From positions 1 through 62,127 of the forward strand of contig NZ_SMMC01000213.1 in assembly GCF_009711445.1 (NCBI RefSeq): a DNA stretch of 62,127 bases. Direction: 5' to 3'. The translations under genes were made by a program, and so were the position numbers. The notes beneath the pieces are model-generated. The model made no database searches. It saw only the letters and a program-made list of their open reading frames with translations, and had not been told where the DNA came from. The stretch comes from Curvivirga aplysinae. GTDB lineage: Bacteria; Pseudomonadota; Alphaproteobacteria; UBA8366; Aestuariispiraceae. Each line of letters opens with the position of its first letter. The first letter of the stretch is position 1. This document shows, piece after piece, positions 37,390 to 46,309 of this stretch.

Positions 37390-38874
37390 ATGAAGATTAT
37401 GATGAATATATTCCGACCTAAAATTCAAAAACTAGGTTTCGGTAAGCACACTGTTAGCAGCGTTGCTGCTGCATTGGCTTTTGTAGTTTCTGTGTCCGTA
37501 AACCCTTTTTCGGTTGAACCTGCACAGGCAGAAGAAACGAAGATAACTCCCGAAAGCCAAATGCAAATGCAATTATCGTTTGCGCCATTGGTAAAAGAAG
37601 CTGCGCCTGCAGTTGTGAATATCTATACCAAGAAAGTTGTTGAGAGTCGTCAAGGTGCTTCCCTCTTTAATGACCCATTCTTTCAAAAGTTTTTTGGTAA
37701 TCGTTTCAATTTAGGTGGCAAGAAAAAGAAAGTAGAAAACTCCTTAGGATCGGGTGTGATTGTAAAAGACAATGGTGTTGTTGTTACAAACAATCATGTG
37801 ATTGCGGGGGCGACTGAAATCCGCGTGGTCTTGTCTGATCGTCGAGAATTTGATGCAAAGGTTATTTTAGCTGATGATCGTACAGATTTAGCCGTACTAG
37901 AACTTGAGAAAGTGAAAGAAAAATTACCTGCTTTAACTTTTGGTGATTCAGATGCGCTGGAAGTTGGGGATCTTGTGTTAGCAATTGGTAATCCATTTGG
38001 TGTCGGCCAAACAGTGACATCAGGTATCGTTTCTGGGTTGGCCCGTACAGCTGTAAGTGTGTCAGACTTCCGCTCCTTTATTCAAACTGATGCCGCGATT
38101 AATCCTGGAAATTCTGGTGGCGCCTTGATGTCTATGAATGGTGAAGTTGTCGGTATTAACACCGCTATTTTTTCAAAGACAGGTGGTAGTGTTGGAATCG
38201 GTTTCGCTATTCCTGCAACAATGGTTGAAGCTGTTGTGGATAGCGCAATTACGGGTGAGCCATTATTACGCCCATGGCTTGGATTTAATGGTCGCGATGT
38301 GACAAGTGAAATTGCAGATGCGTTAGGCATGGATCGTCCCGGCGGTGTGCTTGTTGAAGATATCTTTGAAGGTAGTCCGGCTAAGAAAGCTGGCGTGCAG
38401 CCGGGGGATGTGATTTTGTCAGTTGAAGATTACGACGTTGAAGACGGGCAAGTTTTACGTTTCCGATTGGCAACACGCGGTATTGGCGGTACGGCGAAGG
38501 TGTCATTGCTGCGTGGTGGTGAGATAAAAGAAGTGTCTTTTGATTTGATTGCCCCACCTGAAACACCTGCACGTGATGAATTTATTGTTGAAGGGCATTC
38601 TCCATTAGCCGGTCTACGTCTTTATAATTTATCACCGGCTGTTGCTGAAGAATTATATATGCCAAGCAATGCAAAAGGTGTCGTTGTGTCTGGTGTCATT
38701 AAACGCTCACCAGCTGCGCGTCTTGGGATGAAAAACCGTGATCGTATCCTAGCTATTAACGGTCAGGATACGCCAATGGTTCAAGATATACGTGATGCGC
38801 TTGAAACAGATGGCGGGGAATGGCATGTGGTGATTGAACGTAATGGCCGTAAACATGTAATTGAGGTGCGTTAA
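37390..38874 (+). CDS. DegP/HtrA (Do-type) periplasmic serine protease
   Basis: This 494-residue protease has an N-terminal signal sequence (hydrophobic stretch about 22-40, AQA cleavage near 47), a trypsin-like domain with catalytic triad H136 (TNNHVIAGA), D166 (DDRTDLAVLE) and S242 (NPGNSGGALMS), and two PDZ domains (about 285-380 and 400-490). It degrades or chaperones misfolded envelope proteins. ATG at 37390 has no clear ribosome site; the ATG codons at 37399 or 37402 are alternatives. rarA follows after 5 bases and is probably co-transcribed. Confidence 0.95.
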   Translation: MKIMMNIFRPKIQKLGFGKHTVSSVAAALAFVVSVSVNPFSVEPAQAEETKITPESQMQMQLSFAPLVKEAAPAVVNIYTKKVVESRQGASLFNDPFFQKFFGNRFNLGGKKKKVENSLGSGVIVKDNGVVVTNNHVIAGATEIRVVLSDRREFDAKVILADDRTDLAVLELEKVKEKLPALTFGDSDALEVGDLVLAIGNPFGVGQTVTSGIVSGLARTAVSVSDFRSFIQTDAAINPGNSGGALMSMNGEVVGINTAIFSKTGGSVGIGFAIPATMVEAVVDSAITGEPLLRPWLGFNGRDVTSEIADALGMDRPGGVLVEDIFEGSPAKKAGVQPGDVILSVEDYDVEDGQVLRFRLATRGIGGTAKVSLLRGGEIKEVSFDLIAPPETPARDEFIVEGHSPLAGLRLYNLSPAVAEELYMPSNAKGVVVSGVIKRSPAARLGMKNRDRILAINGQDTPMVQDIRDALETDGGEWHVVIERNGRKHVIEVR

Positions 38875-38879
38875 AGATT

Positions 38880-40196
38880 ATGGCTGGGGGCGTAACAGGA
38901 TTTGAAAATAGTCTGTTTGGTGCGGATGCTCCGCGTCCATTGGCAGATCGTTTGCGTCCCAAAACCATTGATGATGTTGTGGGGCAAGACCATCTTTTAG
39001 GTCCAGAAGGCAGTATTCGACGTTTCCTTGATCAAGGACGTTTAACATCTTTGATTTTATGGGGTACACCCGGATGCGGTAAAACCACAATTGCACGCCT
39101 ACTAGCTGATCACACGGATTTGGCTTTTGAACCTTTAAGTGCGATATTTTCCGGCGTTGCAGACCTACGTAAAGTATTTGACCGAGCAGAATCCCGTCGA
39201 ATGCAAGGGCAAGGCACTTGTCTTTTTGTGGACGAGATTCATCGATTTAACAAAGCACAGCAAGATAGCTTTTTGCCTTACGTTGAAAACGGCACAATCA
39301 TTCTTGTCGGGGCAACGACAGAAAATCCAAGCTTTGAACTAAATGCGGCTTTACTATCCCGGTGTCAGGTTTTTGTCCTGAACCGCTTGGAACATGACGC
39401 GTTTGAAACTATGCTTCAACGTGCAGAAGAAGAGGAAGATCGAAAACTACCTCTCACACAGGAAGCGCGTTGGGCTCTGATGGATATGGCGGATGGGGAT
39501 GGCCGCTATTTATTAAACATGGCAGAAGCGCTTTATGCACTTGGCACATCTAACGAAATGGACGTGGAAGAACTAGGGCGTGTGGTGCAAAAACGCCTGC
39601 CGGTATATGATAAAGGCCAAGATAGTCATTATAACTTGGTCTCTGCACTCCATAAGGCTGTGCGTGGGTCTGATGTAGATGCCGCTCTTTATTGGTTAGG
39701 GCGCATGCTGGAAGGCGGTGAAGATCCCAACTTTATTGCGCGCCGCCTATTGGTTATGTCTTATGAAGATATTGGGATGGCAGACCCGAATGCAGCCGTT
39801 CAAGCGTTAAATGCGTGGCAAACATTTGAACGGTTGGGTAATCCTGAGGGGCAAATGGCTTTATCTCAAGCTGTTGTCTATTTAGCCACTGCGCCAAAAT
39901 CAAATGCCCAATATAAATCCCTGAAAGCCGCGAAAGGTTTAGCGAAAGAAACTGGTTCTTTGCCGCCACCGAAACATATTTTGAATGCGCCCACAAAGAT
40001 GATGCGCGAGATGGGATATGGGGTTGGATATCAATATGACCATGACTCAGAAGATGGATTTTCTGGGCAAAACTTCTTTCCAGAAAATTTGGCACGTGAG
40101 AAACTATATCAGCCTGTTGAGCGAGGTTTTGAACGAGACGTAAATAAACGCCTGGAATATTGGGAAGGCTTGCGCAAAAAACGCAATAAGATATAA
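38880..40196 (+). CDS. rarA: Replication-associated recombination protein RarA (MgsA)
   Basis: This 438-residue AAA+ ATPase of the RarA/MgsA/WRNIP1 family acts at stalled replication forks. It has Walker A GTPGCGKTT, Walker B LFVDEIHRFNKAQQD, sensor 1 VGATTENPSFELNAALLSRC, and the C-terminal family region HKAVRGSDVDAALYWLGRMLEGGEDP. Length is normal. It sits between htrA and crcB with very short gaps. Confidence 0.97.
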   Translation: MAGGVTGFENSLFGADAPRPLADRLRPKTIDDVVGQDHLLGPEGSIRRFLDQGRLTSLILWGTPGCGKTTIARLLADHTDLAFEPLSAIFSGVADLRKVFDRAESRRMQGQGTCLFVDEIHRFNKAQQDSFLPYVENGTIILVGATTENPSFELNAALLSRCQVFVLNRLEHDAFETMLQRAEEEEDRKLPLTQEARWALMDMADGDGRYLLNMAEALYALGTSNEMDVEELGRVVQKRLPVYDKGQDSHYNLVSALHKAVRGSDVDAALYWLGRMLEGGEDPNFIARRLLVMSYEDIGMADPNAAVQALNAWQTFERLGNPEGQMALSQAVVYLATAPKSNAQYKSLKAAKGLAKETGSLPPPKHILNAPTKMMREMGYGVGYQYDHDSEDGFSGQNFFPENLAREKLYQPVERGFERDVNKRLEYWEGLRKKRNKI

Positions 40197-40205
40197 CCTA
40201 TTCTT

Positions 40206-40583
40206 ATGAATATGATTTTAGCAATTGCTGCGGGGGGTGCCGTTGGGGCATTGGCTCGTCATTTTTTTGCTCATTGGATAAATAGCCAAATGGCTGGTCA
40301 TTTCCCGTGGGGCATTATGCTATGTAATATTCTGGGAGCGTTTTTAATGGGGGCATTGATTGAGATGTCTGCAATGCATTGGTCTTTATCACAGGAATTT
40401 CGTGCTTTTCTCGTTGTTGGAATCTTAGGAAGCTTTACTACCTTTTCCACATTCGCATTAGATACCGTTTTATTGATGCAAAGAGGTCAGTCTTTCATGA
40501 TGATCTTATATGTGGGTGTTTCTGTCGCCGGCGCAATTATAGCGCTGATGCTTGCGATGATGTTCGTAAGACAGTTTACATAG
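40206..40583 (+). CDS. crcB: Fluoride channel CrcB/FluC
   Basis: This 125-residue, four-helix membrane protein is of the CrcB/FluC family, which exports fluoride as an antiparallel dimer. It has the GGAVGALARHF start, the NILGAFLMGAL segment and the GSFTTFSTFALD pore motif. It follows rarA after 9 bases, which leaves no room for a fluoride riboswitch, so it is probably made constitutively with rarA. Confidence 0.96.
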   Translation: MNMILAIAAGGAVGALARHFFAHWINSQMAGHFPWGIMLCNILGAFLMGALIEMSAMHWSLSQEFRAFLVVGILGSFTTFSTFALDTVLLMQRGQSFMMILYVGVSVAGAIIALMLAMMFVRQFT

Positions 40584-40670
40584 TTTATTATGGGTGATGA
40601 CTTGAAAAAGTCATATAAATCCGTCAAAAGAAACGCTTGAAATTAACGCTTGATTGAATAGGAAAATAGG

Positions 40671-41681
40671 ATGAGCGGTGTACAAACACGTAGTGTCAAA
40701 GACAAAGATGAAGGCCTGCGATTAGACCGTTGGTTTAAAACTTATTTTCCAGGATTACCTTTCGGTCAGTTACAGAAGATTGTTCGTAAAGGACAGGTGC
40801 GTGTGGATGGTAAGCGTGCTAAAACGAATCAACGCCTTGAAGTTGGGCAGGAAATTCGTATCCCGCCACTGGATGATAATGCGACAGTCGATCCGGCAAA
40901 ATCAGGTAAACCGCGTGGTCCGAAACCTTTAAGCGATGCAGATATTAAATTTGTACAAAGCTTGGTTATTTTTAAAAATAACGATGTCATTGCTATTAAC
41001 AAACCGGCCGGCCTTGCTGTGCAAGGGGGAACCAAGACAGAGCGCCATTTAGATGGCATGTTAGAAGCTTTACAATATGAAGCAGATGAAAAGCCACGTC
41101 TTGTGCATCGGTTAGACCGTGATACGTCAGGTGTATTATTATTAGCACGTAATCGTGCATCCGCTACCACGATTGGACGTGCATTCAAACATCGTACTAC
41201 TCGTAAAATATATTGGGCAATTGTTGTTGGTATTCCTGATCCAGAAGAAGGGCGTTGCACCCACCCACTGGGTAAGCTAGGTGGAAAAGGCGGTGAACGT
41301 GTTGTTGTGGATGAAGAAAACGGTAAAAATGCTGTCACTGAATTTATGACAATGGAACGGGCAGGCCGTCGTTTGGCATTGGTCGCTTTATGGCCAAAAA
41401 CGGGGCGTACGCATCAGTTACGTGCCCATATGGCTGCAATTGGTACGCCAATTCTTGGCGATGGTAAATATGGCGGACGTGAAGCATTTGTTGATAGCGA
41501 GGATATTGCTAAACAAATGCATTTACATGCACGTGAATTACAATTGCCAGATGAGAAAAACAACAAAATGGGGCCAGCCATAAAGGCGACTTTGCCAGAT
41601 TATTTCTTAAAGACCTTAAAGGGAATTGGTTTCGAATATGAAGACTGGCTTAACCAAGATCCATTTGAAGATTTAGAATAG
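40671..41681 (+). CDS. RluA-family pseudouridine synthase (RluC-like)
   Basis: This 336-residue enzyme isomerises uridine in 23S rRNA. It has an N-terminal S4 domain (about 15-65: LRLDRWFKTYFPGLPFGQLQKIVRKGQVRVDG) and a catalytic domain with active-site D149 in LVHRLDRDTSG, plus KTGRTHQLRAHMAAIG. The arrangement resembles RluC, which modifies three helix-bearing sites in 23S rRNA, but RluD is not excluded. The start is behind a good AGGA ribosome site. Confidence 0.95.
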   Translation: MSGVQTRSVKDKDEGLRLDRWFKTYFPGLPFGQLQKIVRKGQVRVDGKRAKTNQRLEVGQEIRIPPLDDNATVDPAKSGKPRGPKPLSDADIKFVQSLVIFKNNDVIAINKPAGLAVQGGTKTERHLDGMLEALQYEADEKPRLVHRLDRDTSGVLLLARNRASATTIGRAFKHRTTRKIYWAIVVGIPDPEEGRCTHPLGKLGGKGGERVVVDEENGKNAVTEFMTMERAGRRLALVALWPKTGRTHQLRAHMAAIGTPILGDGKYGGREAFVDSEDIAKQMHLHARELQLPDEKNNKMGPAIKATLPDYFLKTLKGIGFEYEDWLNQDPFEDLE

Positions 41682-41703
41682 ATAAAGTGAATATGTGATC
41701 GGG

Positions 41704-42375
41704 ATGGATAGACCTAAATTAGTGATTTTTGACTGTGATGGTACTTTAACTGACTCCCAATCACGCATTGTGACAGCAACATGCTATGCTTTTCTACAAG
41801 AAGGGTTTGAAGAACCTTCTCGCAAAGATATTTGTCATCAAGTTGGCCTTCCTTTAATGCAAATGATGTATAATCTATGTCAGAAAGACGATATGGATTT
41901 GCTGCATCGCATGGTCGAAAATTATAAAAAAGCGGTTTATGAGGTTAAGTTACCCGGTACGCAGATGTCCCCGCTCTTTCCAGATTGCCGAAAAACCTTA
42001 ACGAAGCTTTACGATAAAGGTTATTTCCTAGGAATAGCGACCGGAATGGGGCGAAGAGGGTTAGAAAGAACAGTAAAAGATCATGGTATTGATCATTTAT
42101 TCACGACTTTAAAATCAGCCGATGATGGCCCAGGGAAACCAAATCCGGATATTTTATTGGATTCTATGTTGGAATGTGGTGTTGAGGCTAGCGATACGGT
42201 TATGATTGGTGATACAGTTTATGATATTGAAGCAGGCGTTAATGCGAGGGCGATTTCGATTGGTGTCGACTGGGGATATCATGCACCGGAAATGCTATTG
42301 CAGGCTGGGTCATATAAAGTAATTTCCAGCTTTAATGATTTACCTGAATTGTTAGATGAGGTTTTTATTAGATAG
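41704..42375 (+). CDS. HAD-superfamily hydrolase (phosphoglycolate phosphatase-like)
   Basis: This protein of about 223 residues has the HAD motifs: DCDGTLTDS near the N-terminus (nucleophile and acid Asp), a lysine-containing GKPNPDILLD, and the acidic MIGDTVYDIEAG. It has a cap domain between motifs 1 and 2. In alphaproteobacteria this gene often follows the pseudouridine synthase, as here. A GTG start at 41695 would add three residues; neither start has an ideal ribosome site. The next gene begins directly at its stop (TAGATG). Confidence 0.93.
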   Translation: MDRPKLVIFDCDGTLTDSQSRIVTATCYAFLQEGFEEPSRKDICHQVGLPLMQMMYNLCQKDDMDLLHRMVENYKKAVYEVKLPGTQMSPLFPDCRKTLTKLYDKGYFLGIATGMGRRGLERTVKDHGIDHLFTTLKSADDGPGKPNPDILLDSMLECGVEASDTVMIGDTVYDIEAGVNARAISIGVDWGYHAPEMLLQAGSYKVISSFNDLPELLDEVFIR

Positions 42376-45213
42376 ATGCGTATGGTAGCGAAAGTTATAG
42401 CAGCATTATTTTCCGGCATAGCAATTTTAAGCGCTGTGGCACTTTTGGTTTTGTTCAGTATTGATTTTAATGAACATAAAGCTTTCGTTGAAGAACAGGT
42501 AAAAGATCTTACGGGCCGAGATTTAGTTATCCATGGTGAATTAGATGTCTCGTTATCTTTATTTACACCAAGGTTACGTGTGAGCGATGTTGAGTTTCTA
42601 AATGCACCATGGGCAAATGAGCCCGTAATGCTTGAGGTAGGGGAGCTTGAAATTGATCTTGATTTAAGTCGATTGCCTTTTGATAGATTGCTTGAAGTGA
42701 ATCATATCAAGATTAATGATGCGACTTTGCATATCCAGCGTGACGACTATGGGCAATTAAACTTTCCTTCTACAGAAGAGGCCCCAGTATCTAAACACAC
42801 AGATAATACTATTCCGATCGTATCTGAGCGCGGCCTTAAACCTAAAGAGCCAATAATCTTGCCTATTATCCATGCGGCAGAAATAAATAGGCTAAAAGTT
42901 ACATACGCGGATACTCAAGAACCTGAAAAGCGTATCTTTAATTTATATAATCTGACTGTTACAGAAAGTAAGAATGTCGGAAAGCGAAGCATCTCTCTTG
43001 AGGGGGATGCATCTAGTATCCCCTTCTTTGTAGAAGGGGAGACAGGAAGCTTTAGTGAGCTTTTTGACGAAGAATTATTTTGGCCTTTTACATTGACCGG
43101 AGATGTCGCTGGAGTTCAGCTAGATTTAAATGGAAATCTTCAAAACCCACGGAAAGCTGCTGGTGCGAATGCTGATATCTTTATTATGTCCAATGATATT
43201 AGTAAGTTTTCTGCTTTGTCTCATATCTTTGGTGGGTTTGATGTGCCCGACCTTGGCAGCACTGAATTATCCGCAACCTTGAAGGCCGATGAACAGGGGC
43301 GATTAGCTGCTCAAAATTTATATTGGTCCGTAAATAAATCAGGAAAGCATCGTGTGGTTATCGACGGTGCCGTTGATGATATCATTGCCCTGAATGGAAT
43401 TCATGTTTCTACACAGGCTGAAATTCAATCCATTAATGAGTTTATTCGATTGCTGGTAACTGATTTTGATTATCCTGAATTAGGGCAGCTTGCAGTTGAT
43501 ACTAAGTTAAGTGGTGGTCTTGAAAATAAAATCACTCTTTCGGATATAACTGCGACTTTAATTAAGAAGAATCATTATTCAGCAAAGTTAACTGGTGATG
43601 TCGGTGATGTTTTAAAGCAATCCGATATAAAAATCGTCACGGAAGCAAGTGTTTCTGACATTTCGGAATTATCCAGCTATCTTAATTATCCAATTCCGAG
43701 TTTGGGGCATGGAAGTATTTCTGCAAAAATTAATGGAGATTATCCCGCTAATCTCAATCTAAACGCATTTGATTTGCATGTTAAATCTGGTCAAAAAGTG
43801 GATGCAAAATTAACAGGCTCTATTCAGAATTTGTTGTCTGAGCGTGAGATGAATTTGGATTATAATCTAAAATTGGCTGATGTATCACAGACCGCCCAAA
43901 AATTTGGATTGAAATTACCCGGATGGAAAAATGTGAAACTGGAAGGTGATCTTTCATCGATGAAAGATGAGTATTTTGATGTGAAGAATTTCATGCTTCA
44001 AGTTCAAGATTCAGATATTTCAGGACATGTGCAAATTTCACTTAAGAAAGATGTTCCGGAAATAAACGCGGTTCTTTCAAGTCAGCGTATTGTTATGGGT
44101 GATTTACGTAAATCGCAGGCCCATAAATTAAAAACTGCTGCCAAATCTCGTGAAACTGTGGAAAGCCATCAAGAAACTACATCTCATTTGGGACGAAAAT
44201 ATACTGAAAATAGAGTGGATTTCAAAGAACCAACCAAGCCAAGAGTGAAATTATACAGACTATCAAAAGCTGAAATTGATCTCTCAAAGTTAAAATCAGC
44301 GAATGTTAATCTAGATGTCTCCATAAATAAATTGGTTGAAGGTGATCTTGCGATTAGCCCCTTAAATGTGAAAGCATCTTTGATAAACGGCAATCTTAAG
44401 ACACAAAAACTTGAGCTTGGAGATGGAGACGGTCATCTTGCGGAAGGATATATGAACTTTGATACTTCCTCCGGTCAAATCGATACGGATATCGTTTTAA
44501 AGGCCAAAGAATTTAATGTGGATGCTTTGCTTAGCGTGGTTGGTTATACGAAATTAATCAATGGTGATGTGCAAGTTAGTCTAGATTTAAAAACCAAAGG
44601 GAAGTCCCCTCAACAACTTGCCTCTAATATGCAAGGTCATGTGCAAATGGCGATGGCCAATGGTGTGATGAATGCGGATTCAATCACTAAATATTTTGGT
44701 GCTGGCGCAGCTGTTTTTACTGAGCTTTTTACTGGCGGGCAAGCTGATGATGGTGTGAAGATTTACTGTTTCATTGCCGATTACCCCATCGAACAAGGGA
44801 TTATGAAAACGAAAAGTTTACTTTTTGATTCAAGCGTTTCAACAATTACATCAACGGGAACAGTTGATCTGGGGGAAGAGGAGATTGATCTGGTAGTAAC
44901 ACCTCAAGGGGATATCTTGGGGATTGGTGCCGCATTGCCTGTCATCGTTAGTGGCGATTTTAGGAAGTTTAATGTTTATCCTGATCCTGCAGGAACTGTG
45001 GCCTCTTTGACTGGGACAGTCTTATCCGGCGTCTTATTTCCTTTCTCTGTTGCGGGAAGTGTTCTTCCTCTCAATCATAAAGATTCACCTTGTACAGGTG
45101 CAAATGCCAAGGCGAAAACTCGTGAAGCAGAGCGTGGCGAAAGTATTATCAATGATTTGGGAACCAAAGCCATTGAAGGAATTTTTAATATTCTTGGTGG
45201 GCAGCAAGATTGA
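42376..45213 (+). CDS. AsmA-family protein
   Basis: This 945-residue protein has one N-terminal membrane anchor (about 5-28) and a long beta-rich periplasmic part. The N-terminal AsmA block is clear (LTGRDLVIHGELDVSLSLFTPRLRVSDVEFLNAPWA), as is the C-terminal AsmA_2 block (VSLDLKTKGKSPQQLASNMQGHVQMAMANGVM). AsmA-like proteins are thought to move lipids across the envelope. The start codon touches the stop of the HAD gene, so the two are coupled. The C-terminal end carries a predicted hydrophobic stretch near SGVLFPFSVAGSVLP. Confidence 0.92.
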   Translation: MRMVAKVIAALFSGIAILSAVALLVLFSIDFNEHKAFVEEQVKDLTGRDLVIHGELDVSLSLFTPRLRVSDVEFLNAPWANEPVMLEVGELEIDLDLSRLPFDRLLEVNHIKINDATLHIQRDDYGQLNFPSTEEAPVSKHTDNTIPIVSERGLKPKEPIILPIIHAAEINRLKVTYADTQEPEKRIFNLYNLTVTESKNVGKRSISLEGDASSIPFFVEGETGSFSELFDEELFWPFTLTGDVAGVQLDLNGNLQNPRKAAGANADIFIMSNDISKFSALSHIFGGFDVPDLGSTELSATLKADEQGRLAAQNLYWSVNKSGKHRVVIDGAVDDIIALNGIHVSTQAEIQSINEFIRLLVTDFDYPELGQLAVDTKLSGGLENKITLSDITATLIKKNHYSAKLTGDVGDVLKQSDIKIVTEASVSDISELSSYLNYPIPSLGHGSISAKINGDYPANLNLNAFDLHVKSGQKVDAKLTGSIQNLLSEREMNLDYNLKLADVSQTAQKFGLKLPGWKNVKLEGDLSSMKDEYFDVKNFMLQVQDSDISGHVQISLKKDVPEINAVLSSQRIVMGDLRKSQAHKLKTAAKSRETVESHQETTSHLGRKYTENRVDFKEPTKPRVKLYRLSKAEIDLSKLKSANVNLDVSINKLVEGDLAISPLNVKASLINGNLKTQKLELGDGDGHLAEGYMNFDTSSGQIDTDIVLKAKEFNVDALLSVVGYTKLINGDVQVSLDLKTKGKSPQQLASNMQGHVQMAMANGVMNADSITKYFGAGAAVFTELFTGGQADDGVKIYCFIADYPIEQGIMKTKSLLFDSSVSTITSTGTVDLGEEEIDLVVTPQGDILGIGAALPVIVSGDFRKFNVYPDPAGTVASLTGTVLSGVLFPFSVAGSVLPLNHKDSPCTGANAKAKTREAERGESIINDLGTKAIEGIFNILGGQQD

Positions 45214-45284
45214 TTCTTTGGTGCCCTCGTGGCATATCCTCCGCCAAGAAGTTCAATCCTTGTTGGTTATGTGGAAAATAGCAG

Positions 45285-45983
45285 ATGAAACGCTTTTATA
45301 AGAATGCAGGTATTGCTGAATCTGGCGATAACTTTGTTGTGCAGTTAGATGGACGATCTATCAAAACGAAATCCAAAGTCACACTTGAAGTGCCATCAGC
45401 TGCTTTAGCTGAAATCATTGCCGAAGAATGGAATGCACAAGGTGAAGAAGTTGATCCAACTTCAATGCCGATTATGACCCTTGCAAATACGACGGTTGAT
45501 CGTGTGATGCCATCGCATAAAGAGATCGCGGATATGCTGGCAGAATATGGTGGTAACGATCTATTGTGTTATCGCGCGGAACCCACTCAGGAAGAATTGG
45601 TGCGTAAGCAGCAAGATCAATGGAATCCATGGATCGATTGGGCAATGCGTGAGTTGGATGCACCTTTGAAAGTTACCACTGGTATTATGCATGTGGAGCA
45701 AGATGAAAAAGCTGTTTCTGCGCTGGCGAAGCTTGTACATGCGACAACTGCTTTTGAACTAACCGCCTTACATGAATTTACGACAATGTCTGGATCACTT
45801 GTTCTAGGGCTTGCGGTATTGCGTGAAGAGCTCCCTGCTGCTGAGGCGTTGAAATTAGGCCTTCTAGATGAGCTTCATCAAGCTGAATTATGGGGGGAAG
45901 ATTTCGAAGCACAGGATCGTCGCGAAAAATATCATCGTGAAATGACCCAAGCAGAAACTTTTCTTAAAGCTTTACGCGCCTGA
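45285..45983 (+). CDS. ATP12-family F1-ATPase assembly chaperone
   Basis: This 232-residue protein matches the ATP12 family (MKRFYKNAGI start, VQLDGRSIKTKSKVTLEVPSAALAEIIAEEWNAQGEEVDP, and GSLVLGLAVLREELPAAEA). In mitochondria ATP12 binds the F1 alpha subunit; alphaproteobacterial members are thought to do the same. Its presence is one of the class markers in this window. No ribosome site is very strong, and the gene is 71 bases after the AsmA gene. Confidence 0.94.
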   Translation: MKRFYKNAGIAESGDNFVVQLDGRSIKTKSKVTLEVPSAALAEIIAEEWNAQGEEVDPTSMPIMTLANTTVDRVMPSHKEIADMLAEYGGNDLLCYRAEPTQEELVRKQQDQWNPWIDWAMRELDAPLKVTTGIMHVEQDEKAVSALAKLVHATTAFELTALHEFTTMSGSLVLGLAVLREELPAAEALKLGLLDELHQAELWGEDFEAQDRREKYHREMTQAETFLKALRA

Positions 45984-46070
45984 TTTAAATTAATCTTGAA
46001 ATAAAATTATAACATTATTTGGTTTCGACTGATTTGTATCATTGTTGAAGCCATTGTTTTTGCGTATTTT

Positions 46071-46099
46071 TTGTACCATTCGCTAGCGTATGGTATGCT
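46071..46099 (+). promoter_or_regulatory. Candidate sigma-70 promoter for pccB-pccA
   Basis: A -35-like TTGTAC (46071-46076) and a -10-like TATGCT (46094-46099) are separated by exactly 17 bases. The spacer is filled by the first palindromic operator. The -35 is a weak match (TTG only), so regulated activity is plausible. Confidence 0.5.
46076..46093. promoter_or_regulatory. Palindromic operator 1 (between -35 and -10)
   Basis: CCATTCGCTAGCGTATGG is palindromic except for one pair. A near-identical copy lies 62 bases downstream. Its position across the promoter spacer suits a repressor that blocks RNA polymerase. Confidence 0.65.
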
Positions 46100-46137
46100 T
46101 TTTCTTGCGCGATGCATTTTCTTGCTATATCTATTTT

Positions 46138-46155
46138 CCATACGGTAGCGTATGG
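46138..46155. promoter_or_regulatory. Palindromic operator 2 (in the leader)
   Basis: CCATACGGTAGCGTATGG matches operator 1 at 16 of 18 positions and is palindromic except for one pair. The 62-base distance from operator 1 is close to six helical turns, which would place bound dimers on the same face of the DNA and permit looping. Confidence 0.65.
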
Positions 46156-46309
46156 TGGCGTGTGTGGTTAAAGAAGTGATCGGTGTTATAGTCCTTTTTT
46201 AATTATGTGAGGCGGGTAGGAAAACGGGTGTAATCCATACCTAATAGTCATGATTTGAAATGCAAGATATTTGCGGTGTGAGTAACTAAAACAACAAAGG
46301 GTAAGCTTG

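Larger units (their letters stand above)
45984..46309. other. 326-base promoter region upstream of pccB
   Basis: No gene is seen. The region holds the two 18-bp palindromes and a promoter candidate, described separately, and then about 150 bases of leader with the pccB ribosome site AAAGGG at 46297-46302. Confidence 0.7.

Noticed and set aside
40197-40205. Fluoride riboswitch before crcB
   Set aside because: Only 9 bases separate rarA and crcB; there is no space for the motif, and none is seen.
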